The notes: generated by a model from the letters alone, not told the origin. A stretch of 8,472 nt of DNA from an uncultured Roseiflexaceae bacterium (GCA_903932805.1 CAIZHO010000027.1:1-8472), one strand, 5' to 3'. Positions 1 to 7,047 are shown, counted from the stretch's first letter. A program made the numbers and translations.

Positions 1-696
1 CGCTGCGGTCGGAATTTCGTTGGTGCGAATCATAATCGTCCGCTGCATCTCTTGGATGTGTTGCGCACTCAGCTCTGCGATGATTTTGCCGCCAGACAGC
101 ACGGCAATTTGATCGAACAGTGACTCCATCGGCGTATTACCACGGGTCGCAATCACCATGGTCATATTGCGATCGCGCAGGTTTTCGAGGATGTCAATCA
201 TTACGTGCTGTTCGTGCGCAGCCAGGTCGATGGTTGGTTCGTCGAGCAAGAGCAACGCTGGTCTGCTGGCGAGTGCCATGGCGAGTGCTGCGCGGCGGCG
301 ATTAAAAAACGACAATTTGCCGATGGCGGTATGGGCATGTTGTTCGAGTGCGCACCAGCGGATAGCACGTTGGCAATCTTCTTCGATGGTTGTATCCATA
401 CCTGCCAATAGGGAACGTTGATGCGTCACGACCTCGAGGATGGTTTTGTACCATGGGAGTTGAATCCGGGGCGTTACCATGCCTATGCTACCGGGTCGCG
501 CAGCGCCATCGGTATCACCGATCCGAACGCCAGCGAGTGTATGCCCAGATAGTCCCGCGATTGCGTTGAGCAACGCGCTTTTGCCAGTGCCAGATGCGCC
601 GATAATCCCGTAGCAACTGCCTGCGGGGATGTGGAGTGTCACATCGGTGATGGTGGTACGTGGGATTGCCAGATTGGTCAACGAGACGTACTGCAT
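1..696 (-). CDS. ABC-type ATPase with degenerate motifs (3' end beyond window)
   Basis: The frame is open from an ATG at 696 down to base 1 without a stop (232 codons), so the C-terminus lies outside the window. It reads as an ABC nucleotide-binding domain. The Walker A is GASGTGKSA (about residues 33-41), a possible Q-loop region is RIQLPWYK, and Walker B is LLLLDEPT. Two key elements look damaged. The signature helix reads LSFFNRRR where LSGGQ is usual, and the switch region after Walker B reads ATRGN where a histidine is expected. It begins 3 nt after the NuoH-like stop, so it is probably translated by coupling; only a weak GGG precedes the ATG. No permease or binding protein is visible. 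Its role beside a hydrogenase is unknown: metal import, complex assembly, or an unrelated transporter downstream are all possible. The ABC assignment is firm and the substrate is not inferable. Confidence 0.85.
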   Translation of the reverse strand, partial: MQYVSLTNLAIPRTTITDVTLHIPAGSCYGIIGASGTGKSALLNAIAGLSGHTLAGVRIGDTDGAARPGSIGMVTPRIQLPWYKTILEVVTHQRSLLAGMDTTIEEDCQRAIRWCALEQHAHTAIGKLSFFNRRRAALAMALASRPALLLLDEPTIDLAAHEQHVMIDILENLRDRNMTMVIATRGNTPMESLFDQIAVLSGGKIIAELSAQHIQEMQRTIMIRTNEIPTAA

Positions 697-699
697 GAG

Positions 700-1512
700 T
701 TAACCCGTTATAAAGCGCAGATACAGGAGCGCCAATAATGCCGGTGGCAACGCGCGCCACCAACACCAGCGTAATGCAGCCGAGAGTGTCGTGAATGGTT
801 GATTACGTACCAAGAAGCGTAGCACAATCATTGTTGCAAAAAACGCCACTGCGACAGCAACGAATCGAAGTCCACTCGGTTCGATTGCTTTGGGTGCCAT
901 ACTCGTCGCCACTGCAGCGATGAGAACCGTAGAACGGACATCAGCAGCGAGTTGCATCAGCGCAACCGTTGACAAGTCGAGCCCCGTCGTCATCACACCG
1001 GTCAACGCGGTGTCACTGCGGAACATGCCAATTCCGATGGCTGCAGGCAAGGCCATCAACGCTGCAACCCATGCAAGGATATACGCTGGTACAAGCGCGA
1101 TTTGCCAGCTTTGGTTTGCCCAATACAGTGCACCAAAGACACACCAGACCACAATCCGCCCAGCAAAGCCGATTTGTAGCGCACGGGCGGCACCACGGAC
1201 CACGAGTGCCGAGCCCGAGGTCTGCGCCACGAGTGACGGCACCAAAAACGCTGCTTCGAGGGCTGCCCACATCAACAGCGGGCCAGCAACTGCAGTGTAG
1301 ACAGGATTGAACGGCCACGGCATATAAATCGATGCCCCCACCGCCAACACCATGCTCAGCAACGCCGCAAAGCCATCAATGCTGAGGAGCGAACGCCCCC
1401 AATTGGGTGGCAACACGGGGCGCCGTTGCGCAACGATGTATCCAAACGCAAGGGTGAGTACGGCAATGATGAGCAACCCGGGGTAGAGAATATATGCAAT
1501 GACAATATCCAC
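700..1512 (-). CDS. NuoH/HyfC/EchB-like membrane anchor subunit, strongly diverged
   Basis: This is a 270-residue, very hydrophobic protein with about seven or eight membrane segments. The start is GTG at 1512, preceded by AAAGGAG with a 5-nt spacer. The family normally joins the peripheral hydrogenase/complex I arm to the membrane arm. Likely correspondences are: an N-terminal YPGLL followed by QRRPVLPP (where relatives have an R-x-GP segment), RGAARALQIG near residues 106-115 (relatives: R-E-A-LQ), TALTGVMTTGLDLS near 168-181 (relatives: ELV-GY-TEYSG), and a C-terminal segment rich in Trp and Arg ending in hydrophobic residues. Several acidic residues conserved in these places in NuoH appear to be missing. 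The gene sits between the small subunit (27-nt gap) and the ABC ATPase (3-nt gap). Position in a hydrogenase operon supports the call more strongly than sequence does; it could otherwise be an unrelated membrane protein. Confidence 0.65.
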   Translation of the reverse strand: MDIVIAYILYPGLLIIAVLTLAFGYIVAQRRPVLPPNWGRSLLSIDGFAALLSMVLAVGASIYMPWPFNPVYTAVAGPLLMWAALEAAFLVPSLVAQTSGSALVVRGAARALQIGFAGRIVVWCVFGALYWANQSWQIALVPAYILAWVAALMALPAAIGIGMFRSDTALTGVMTTGLDLSTVALMQLAADVRSTVLIAAVATSMAPKAIEPSGLRFVAVAVAFFATMIVLRFLVRNQPFTTLSAALRWCWWRALPPALLALLYLRFITG

Positions 1513-1539
1513 AACGGCTCCTTTGATTGGTGACGTGGG

Positions 1540-1932
1540 TTACGCGCGTTCTCTGCGTTTGCGATCGCGATTGGTGAGTGCACTGCGGATGGCGCTGATA
1601 ATCACCGCCTGCGATACGGGGCACCCATCGACGGTGTAGCTGATGGGCAATTCAGGGGCAGTTCCAACGCCAGCGCGGCCATATGGTGCCCCGCTGATGG
1701 CACATTGACCAACTGCGATGATAATCGGTGCAGTGCTCATGCTGCTATATGTTTGACTCAGTACACTGCGGGCGTAGGGCGCCATAATCCCCGTGATGAG
1801 CCAGACATCTGCATCGATGAGGGCGTTAGCGACCGTCATGTCGCGCTCTTTGTGAAGCGCCAACACTAACTCGGCATCGCAACCGCCACACGAGCCGGTA
1901 TTTGCGCGGAACACGCGTATTTGCTGCGGCAT
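1540..1932 (-). CDS. [NiFe] hydrogenase small subunit, group 4 type (NuoB/HyfI/EchC-like)
   Basis: A 130-residue soluble protein that should carry the proximal [4Fe-4S] cluster and pass electrons to or from the [NiFe] site of the large subunit. Four candidate ligands are visible in the family's order: C15 and C18 in NTGSCGGCDAE, C77 in VGQCAISG, and C104 in VDGCPVS. Relatives usually have GCPP at the last site; here it is GCPV. The segment ADVWLITGIMAPY matches the family pattern of a hydrophobic strand followed by TG. It is shorter than HycG/HyfI and lacks extra ferredoxin-like cysteine motifs, resembling the minimal core of EchC. The ATG at 1932 follows TAAGGAG, where the stop of the NuoN-like gene overlaps the ribosome site, giving a 5-nt spacer. 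The C-terminus is short and basic. Confident as a NuoB-family small subunit. Confidence 0.9.
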   Translation of the reverse strand: MPQQIRVFRANTGSCGGCDAELVLALHKERDMTVANALIDADVWLITGIMAPYARSVLSQTYSSMSTAPIIIAVGQCAISGAPYGRAGVGTAPELPISYTVDGCPVSQAVIISAIRSALTNRDRKRRERA

Positions 1933-1941
1933 GAGGACTCC

Positions 1942-3399
1942 TTATGATGCCACATGGACAAATGTCAAGCCACGAATGACGGATTCGATCGTGGTCAACA
2001 GTAATTGCGGATAGATCCCCACCACTGCACTGATGCCCAACAACACAAACATCACAATGGTCAATCCGACGGGCTCGAGGAGTTGTCGGCGATCACTGGT
2101 AGATATCTCGCTGGTAGCCATCAAGATCGGCATCTCTTCGGTGGGTAATTCTTCTGCGGCACCAAGGAGGCGCTCGTACAACAACCGCGCTATCGCCGCC
2201 AGCATCAACAGCGTGCCGATACCCAACAGTACCACATAGCCGGCACCGGTGTGTGCGGCAGCGTCATAGACGAGTACTTTGCTGGTAAAGGAACTAAACG
2301 GCGGAGCGCCGAGGAGTAACAGACACCCCCCAATGAAACCACTCCCTGCCAATGGCCAGCGCCACAGCAAATCGCGCCGAATGGTGACAACGGGCCGTCC
2401 ATCGGGTCGTTCGAGGAGTGCAATCGACACATAGATCACCATCACGGCAATCATGTGGTTGAACAATTCGAGAATCGACCCTGCCAACCCGCTGCTCGAA
2501 GCACTCGCCACACCGACCAACATGAATCCGCTATTGCCAACAATCAGATATGTCGGCGTGCGGCGTAAATGTGGCGTCGCCAGCCCAAAGAGTGCCGAGA
2601 CGATCATCGTCACACCGCCCAACGCCATCAAGACATGCATCCCACGTTCGTTTTCGGTCACGATGATAGGAAAGAACTGGAACGTCGAGATCAAGAACAG
2701 CAACCCGGTGCTGTTGAGCGCCGTGATAATGAACACCGTCACCATCGGGGCCGAGAATTCTGCCACTTCGATGAGCCATGAATGGAATGGAAAAATCGCA
2801 AAGCGCATCCCAAAGCCAACAATCAGCAATGCAATAATCAAATGCGATGGTGATGCTTGCCCATTTGTCTCGGTCGGCCAATAGATGGTCAACAACACAA
2901 ATGCCATATACATGGCGAACCCCGATAAGAGCACGAGCACCAAATAATGTAATGCGGTGATGAGCGGTGATCGCTCGACCAACACGGTGCTCCCAATCGG
3001 TAGGTCGACAATTGCCAAAATGGCAACTAGTCCACTACTGACCATCAACAACGCTGCCACAAATGGCTCTTGGAGCAGCAGAACGGTGGTGCCGGTGAAT
3101 CCTAACAACAACAAGCTGACCGGGATGAAATGCTCACCGTGCGTAATAAAAAACGTCACCGTGTAGGCAAACAACGCAATCCCCAAAATGGTCAGCAAGA
3201 CGAGTTGCCCGAGCGGATCGATGGTCAGTGTCAACCCGAGCAATCGTACCGGTGCATCGACGGGCAGTTGCAGGACCAAGATCGCTTCGGTCAGCACACA
3301 GATAATTGCACCAGTAATCGATGGACCGGGTTGAGAACGCAACAGAAACATGCCTGCAGCGACCGCAAAGGGAAAAAAGATGATGAGTAGGTAGAGCAT
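1942..3399 (-). CDS. NuoN/NuoM/HyfF-like antiporter-type membrane subunit
   Basis: This 485-residue polytopic protein (about 14 hydrophobic segments) belongs to the Mrp/NuoL-M-N family, which forms the ion-translocating arm of group 4 hydrogenases and complex I. The clearest anchor is residues 195-219, containing FPFHSWL and a following E-x-x-E-x-S-AP, which matches the TM7/8 signature FPFH-W-PDA-E-AP. The lysine normally five residues before that proline is R199. The TM5 glutamate expected in the region 115-125 appears as serine (LLMVSSGL). H315 (FNHM) is present but the usual lysine shortly after it is not. K374 in FTSK fits the TM12 lysine. A hydrophilic loop with acidic residues lies near 415-440. 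The ATG at 3399 shares a base with the upstream stop (TGATG), so translation is coupled. Family assignment is firm; pumping ability is doubtful. Confidence 0.85.
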   Translation of the reverse strand: MLYLLIIFFPFAVAAGMFLLRSQPGPSITGAIICVLTEAILVLQLPVDAPVRLLGLTLTIDPLGQLVLLTILGIALFAYTVTFFITHGEHFIPVSLLLLGFTGTTVLLLQEPFVAALLMVSSGLVAILAIVDLPIGSTVLVERSPLITALHYLVLVLLSGFAMYMAFVLLTIYWPTETNGQASPSHLIIALLIVGFGMRFAIFPFHSWLIEVAEFSAPMVTVFIITALNSTGLLFLISTFQFFPIIVTENERGMHVLMALGGVTMIVSALFGLATPHLRRTPTYLIVGNSGFMLVGVASASSSGLAGSILELFNHMIAVMVIYVSIALLERPDGRPVVTIRRDLLWRWPLAGSGFIGGCLLLLGAPPFSSFTSKVLVYDAAAHTGAGYVVLLGIGTLLMLAAIARLLYERLLGAAEELPTEEMPILMATSEISTSDRRQLLEPVGLTIVMFVLLGISAVVGIYPQLLLTTIESVIRGLTFVHVAS

Positions 3400-4121
3400 C
3401 AGCGTTTATACAACTCGTTGAGTTCGAGTGTCTTGAGGCGCCCATACATCAATGCGCTCAGATACGACACCGAAAGCGAAAGCACAATCGTGGTCAGTCC
3501 CAACATCGCCAGCGGAAACACTTGAATAGTGCTTGCAATGGCGGTGTACAACAAATCGATGCTACTCACACACAGTAACAACCCCAGGCCGAGCTTGAGT
3601 ACATCGTTTGCTGTCACGATGGTAAAAATACCCGTCAGGGTTAACCAGTACCAAGCGAAGTCGACGGACTCACTCCCGATTGGATAGAGACGCGGCAAAA
3701 TGAAGCTCGCGATGGCGGCGAGTATCAAGGCCCACAGCGGCACCACAAAATCGGTGAAGCGCAGTGGGGCGATGATCTTTTGGCGTTGTGCACGTCGTGC
3801 AGCACGGCGGAGCTCTGCCAGCGAAAACTCATCGAGCTCTTCGGTCCCTTCTTCACGCGAGAATGTCAACGCAGTCACTCCGAGAATGAGCACGGCAGAC
3901 AAACCGGCGATGATTTTGACGAGGACCGTCGTGCTGACCATGTACCCGAACACCGATACATCGGGGGTGATGAACTGTTGTTGCGCCAAAAACGCCGCCA
4001 CGAACACATAGTTCAGCAATAAGCCGATGAGTGTGCTACGCCATTGTTGCGCCAACAGGATGATGCCTGCCGAAGCTGCAATGCCCATCAACGGCCATTG
4101 TGTCGCAAAAAACTCAGCCAT
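3399..4121 (-). CDS. HyfE/NuoK-like hydrogenase membrane subunit
   Basis: A 240-residue membrane protein with about six hydrophobic segments, split by a charged cytoplasmic stretch at about residues 88-120 (SREEGTEELDEF, then an Arg/Ala-rich helix). The C-terminal part, with NDVLKLGLGLLLCVSSIDLL at about 172-191 and FPLAMLGLTTIVLS at about 202-215, fits the NuoK/MrpC/HyfE pattern of G-EL-L-A-NLL followed by PL--ALVLTAIVI. The acidic residue of the first motif seems replaced by leucine. Length is close to HyfE (a little over 200 residues) and twice NuoK. The ATG at 4121 is preceded by GAGG, which overlaps the TGA of the NuoL-like gene, and its own stop overlaps the next start. Position between NuoL-like and NuoN-like genes is what HyfE would occupy. 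The similarity is structural rather than strong, so the exact family is moderately certain. Confidence 0.65.
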   Translation of the reverse strand: MAEFFATQWPLMGIAASAGIILLAQQWRSTLIGLLLNYVFVAAFLAQQQFITPDVSVFGYMVSTTVLVKIIAGLSAVLILGVTALTFSREEGTEELDEFSLAELRRAARRAQRQKIIAPLRFTDFVVPLWALILAAIASFILPRLYPIGSESVDFAWYWLTLTGIFTIVTANDVLKLGLGLLLCVSSIDLLYTAIASTIQVFPLAMLGLTTIVLSLSVSYLSALMYGRLKTLELNELYKR

Positions 4122-4128
4122 GCATACC

Positions 4129-5889
4129 TCAAATCAGCAAGAGCACTACGACAATCAAGCCGAGCACCAAACCTGCTACATAATAGCGCTCTTCACCCAA
4201 ACGAAGCACCCATTGCACTGCATTGCCGAAGCGGATCAGTGAATCCCAGATGCTTGCGAGCAACCGATTAGGACTCACAATCCCACTCAGAAAAGACAGA
4301 CTCTCGGCGGTAGCCATGGGCGGCACTGCGGTCGAACCGACATCGTTCGGGTTCGCAATGTCACGCTGGCGTAACCGACTGGCGTAGATGGGCACTGCGA
4401 CCAAAAGGACCGAAATCCCGGTGAGCATCAACTGAAGCGCAACGCCAGGCATCGATGGTGGAGTCAACACGCTATCATAAACCATACGGTCCTGAAGCGG
4501 GATGAGCCAGAACTTCCACAATAATTGCGGCACAAATCCGGTCACCAACAGCACTGCCGCAAACAACACTGGGCTCATCATTGCAATTGCGCTCGGGATA
4601 GCCGAAATGACCGGGATATCTGGTTGCGTGCCTTTGGGGATACGCCGCCATATGGTCGAAAGGGCGCTGGCCCAAGCCAAACCAATGACCGAACCACTGA
4701 TGAGTACGGCGATGATAATCCACGGTGCTTCAATCATTAACACTTCGGCCATCCACCAGCGGGTAATGAACCCGACGGTGCCAGGGAGCCCGACTGATGC
4801 GGCAACCGCAATCAGCAGCAACACACCCGCAAAGCCGACGCGTGCGCGCGGTCGGAGCTTGAGCAGATCATCCGTGTAGTTGCGGGTTTCGATAACGGCA
4901 ATCCCCAACGCAATCACGCACAAACTGAACATGGCCGTGACGAGCAGCACCGGGACGCCGTATGCGAGAATCTGCAAATCACTGACCGCAGCAAGTACTA
5001 CCACCGCAAACACCGAACTGCTGTGCCAACCGTACAAACTCCGCAGTTGTGTCGTACCAATTGCGCCCACGGCAGTACCCAATGCACTGACGATTGCCGC
5101 AATAATCAGGACCGTGCGCCAGAACTCGTTGATCAGTGGTCCCTGTGTCGCCATCATATCGATGAATGTCAACGCCCCGAGCAACGGGATGCCCAGCGGT
5201 ACCAAAAAGATAGCCAAAATCGCCGGTGCACTACTCATCCCTGCGATGTAGCCGTGGAACGGGGCTAAGCCCATGCCGAGAAAGGCTGCGAGGCTCCAAC
5301 AGACAATGAGTGCCCCCGGTAATGGTCCAACTGGGACATATTGACGCCACATAATGGCGACCAAGAGCAATATTGCGCCAGCAATCCCACCAACAATACT
5401 AATCAGCGGTGTGTCACTGCCCGGGAGTGCACCACTGAGTCGCATAATGATCCCGCCAAACATGGCAGCGAGTCCCCAGGCAAATACACGCAAGGTCGTA
5501 TCTTGGGCTGCAACACCAACCAAGATCATCGTCACGTGAAACAACAATAATGCCAAGAGACGACCGTAGTTGCGTAGTTGATACGGCAGCGAATGAATCA
5601 GGCCAATCATCCCGGCTGCACTACCGAGCAAAAGCATGACCCCGACAACCCATGTGAATGCGTCAAAGCGGAGTGAAAGAGAAGTCACAAAGCCGTCGAT
5701 ACGCATCCAGTCGAATGGCAGCAGTTCTAACGGCATACCGTTAACAACCGCCGAAATCACGAGCATCAGCGCGCTTATCAACAGACTCCCTATAGCGAGG
5801 AAGCCGATTTGACGGGTTGGTACGACTCGGTCGATCGACCATGCAGTAATTCCTGCCAGGAGCGGGAGGATGAGCGCCACAATTTCCAT
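4129..5889 (-). CDS. NuoL/HyfB-like antiporter-type membrane subunit of a hydrogenase complex
   Basis: A 586-residue polytopic protein with around 15 or 16 hydrophobic segments. It lies directly after the large subunit (14-nt gap, AAGGAA overlapping the upstream stop, ATG start at 5889). The family signature is recognisable at residues 205-222 (GMGLAPFHGYIAG followed by S-AP), matching K-SA--PFH-WLPDA-E-P. The lysine five residues before P210 is G205 here. The TM5 motif W-E reads W138-G139 (FAWGLAAM). The TM12 lysine position reads R377 in GFITRWW after GLPGT. The C-terminal end, a charged GEERYY stretch followed by one membrane helix, resembles the ends of HycC/HyfB. In relatives this subunit belongs to the proton- or sodium-moving arm. 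Loss of the TM5 acid and TM7 base suggests its half-channel is altered. Assignment to the NuoL/HyfB group is confident; which exact paralogue is less so. Confidence 0.83.
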   Translation of the reverse strand: MEIVALILPLLAGITAWSIDRVVPTRQIGFLAIGSLLISALMLVISAVVNGMPLELLPFDWMRIDGFVTSLSLRFDAFTWVVGVMLLLGSAAGMIGLIHSLPYQLRNYGRLLALLLFHVTMILVGVAAQDTTLRVFAWGLAAMFGGIIMRLSGALPGSDTPLISIVGGIAGAILLLVAIMWRQYVPVGPLPGALIVCWSLAAFLGMGLAPFHGYIAGMSSAPAILAIFLVPLGIPLLGALTFIDMMATQGPLINEFWRTVLIIAAIVSALGTAVGAIGTTQLRSLYGWHSSSVFAVVVLAAVSDLQILAYGVPVLLVTAMFSLCVIALGIAVIETRNYTDDLLKLRPRARVGFAGVLLLIAVAASVGLPGTVGFITRWWMAEVLMIEAPWIIIAVLISGSVIGLAWASALSTIWRRIPKGTQPDIPVISAIPSAIAMMSPVLFAAVLLVTGFVPQLLWKFWLIPLQDRMVYDSVLTPPSMPGVALQLMLTGISVLLVAVPIYASRLRQRDIANPNDVGSTAVPPMATAESLSFLSGIVSPNRLLASIWDSLIRFGNAVQWVLRLGEERYYVAGLVLGLIVVVLLLI

Positions 5890-5903
5890 ACGAAGTGGTT
5901 CCT

Positions 5904-6977
5904 TTAGTGCTCTGCGCAGGCGCTACACGAGTCGGTTGAGGCAATAATCGTGATGACATCATCGAGAAGTGCATTTGCCGACAACGCTTGGATGAGAGGT
6001 CGGTCGAGTTGCCGTTCGATTTTGATTTCGCACTTTTTAAGTTCGTTGAGCGATGACGTTATTGCATAGGTAATCAATCCACGCGGGCCTTCTGCAGTGC
6101 CGACTGCGCTCCCCGCGATTGATTCGTAGACTGGGTTGGCAACAGGCCCGGCCTTCATCTGCCGATTGGCCTGGTCGATGATTTTTGCACTTTCGTGTGC
6201 TTCGAGGAGCATCACCATCAACCGTGCATAGACGTCACCGCCGTCTTGTGTCACCATTGACGATTCGAACATGCCATATGCGTCGTAGGGGTGAGAAAAT
6301 CGTGTGTCGTGTGCAATCCCCGACGCCCGCCCGACGATACCGCCCACCATGAGTTGATTTGCTACCTGCCCGCTGAGAACACCGATGTTCACCGTGCGTG
6401 CCAACAATCGATGATCATCAATAATGTGGTCAATCGAACGATAGAGTGCTTTGATGAAGCTCGACACACCTGCTTGTAGGGTCTGTTGGATGCGTGCACT
6501 CGGCTCGATAGTCACCCCACCTGGCACAATCACAACAGGGTCGCTACGTTTGCCGGTTACTTCGAGCAAGAGGGTGTTCGCGGCGAATTGGAGCTGTCGG
6601 AGGTCGCTACTATGCTGCGTGACACCGACAATGTCGCATATCGTGGCTGCCCCGGCGAGATGCATCGCTATACGTTCGAGTTCACATACTATTACGCGGA
6701 TAATCCGGGCATGTGTTGGAACCTGGATGCGATTCAGGGATTCGAGTGCATGCGCATATGCCAGAGCATGGGCGTTGCTGCAGGTCCCGCAGACTCTGGC
6801 AACAATTTTGGGGATATCCGGCAAGGGAGTGCGACAAATGACATCACTGCAATTGCGGGCATTCATGCCTGCATGACAGTCGATGTTGGTGATGTGCTCA
6901 CCATCAATATCCATGATGAACCGTTGCGGTCCGCGCCATGCAGCATGAAACGGCCCGAGGGTAAGTGCATAGGTCAA
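5904..6977 (-). CDS. [NiFe] hydrogenase catalytic large subunit, group 4 type (HycE/HyfG/EchE-like)
   Basis: A 357-residue protein whose fold houses the Ni-Fe site that interconverts H2 with protons and electrons. All four metal ligands are visible: C63 and C66 in RVCGTCSNAH (L1-type CGxC---H) and C351 and C354 in TDSCSACAEH (DPC--C--H with Ser for Pro). GPFH at 8-11 and EGPRG at 296-300 match group 4 landmarks; R299 is the conserved PRG arginine. The four cysteines exclude NuoD of complex I. It lacks the N-terminal NuoC-like domain fused in HycE/HyfG. The protein stops right after H357, so there is no C-terminal peptide for a maturation endopeptidase to remove. Three extra cysteines (34, 43, 48) lie before the first motif. 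The start is TTG at 6977, chosen because AAGGGG lies 7 nt upstream and the GPFH region would be cut by later starts. It is the first gene of its operon. Confidence 0.92.
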   Translation of the reverse strand: MTYALTLGPFHAAWRGPQRFIMDIDGEHITNIDCHAGMNARNCSDVICRTPLPDIPKIVARVCGTCSNAHALAYAHALESLNRIQVPTHARIIRVIVCELERIAMHLAGAATICDIVGVTQHSSDLRQLQFAANTLLLEVTGKRSDPVVIVPGGVTIEPSARIQQTLQAGVSSFIKALYRSIDHIIDDHRLLARTVNIGVLSGQVANQLMVGGIVGRASGIAHDTRFSHPYDAYGMFESSMVTQDGGDVYARLMVMLLEAHESAKIIDQANRQMKAGPVANPVYESIAGSAVGTAEGPRGLITYAITSSLNELKKCEIKIERQLDRPLIQALSANALLDDVITIIASTDSCSACAEH

Positions 6978-6984
6978 TCAGGTA

Positions 6985-6990
6985 CCCCTT
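6985..6990 (-). promoter_or_regulatory. Ribosome binding site for the TTG-started hydrogenase large subunit
   Basis: On the minus strand AAGGGG ends 7 nt before the TTG at 6977. The only nearby ATG (CTATGCAC, inside the first codons) is in another frame, so this Shine-Dalgarno-like element decides the TTG start. The leader from the predicted transcription start would be only about 20-25 nt. Confidence 0.65.
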
Positions 6991-6997
6991 GCGTAGA

Positions 6998-7047
6998 CTG
7001 CATTGATTATACATGTGAATGTATGAATTTTCATTCTATCGATGCAG
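6998..7047. promoter_or_regulatory. Inverted repeat bracketing the hydrogenase promoter (candidate operator)
   Basis: On the plus strand, CTGCATTGAT (6998-7007) and ATCGATGCAG (7038-7047) are inverted copies matching at nine of ten positions, separated by 30 bp. The left arm overlaps the -10 element and the right arm sits just upstream of the -35. A smaller perfect dyad, ATGAA-TT-TTCAT (7023-7034), overlaps the -35. Such placement would suit a repressor or looping regulator, but the regulator is not visible and AT-rich promoters often contain chance dyads. Confidence 0.35.
7006..7034 (-). promoter_or_regulatory. Sigma-70-type promoter of the hydrogenase operon
   Basis: On the minus strand a perfect TATAAT (7006-7011) lies 17 bp downstream of ATGAAA (7029-7034), which matches four of six bases of TTGACA. 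Transcription would begin near 6999, a short distance before the large-subunit ribosome site. The promoter lies immediately after the spoVS terminator, which is where an independent operon should start. Seen by eye; not scored against background. Confidence 0.65.

Noticed and set aside
890..1300. Plus-strand open frame of 136 codons
   Set aside because: Antisense to the NuoH-like gene, low-complexity Ala/Thr-rich translation, no family resemblance.
169..1568. Two GCGATCGC octamers (169-176 and 1561-1568), like the cyanobacterial HIP1 repeat
   Set aside because: Only two copies in about 8.5 kb, both within coding sequence; far too few to indicate HIP1 enrichment.
1942..5889. Mrp-type Na+/H+ antiporter operon
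   Set aside because: MrpB, E, F and G are missing and the membrane genes are interleaved with hydrogenase large and small subunits.
700..6977. Ordinary respiratory complex I (nuo) genes
   Set aside because: The NuoD-type protein retains both CxxC pairs of a [NiFe] site, and NuoA, C, E, F, G, I and J are absent.
700..6977. Ehr-type hydrogenase-related complex lacking the metal site
   Set aside because: Ehr proteins have lost the Ni-binding cysteines; here C63, C66, C351 and C354 are all present.
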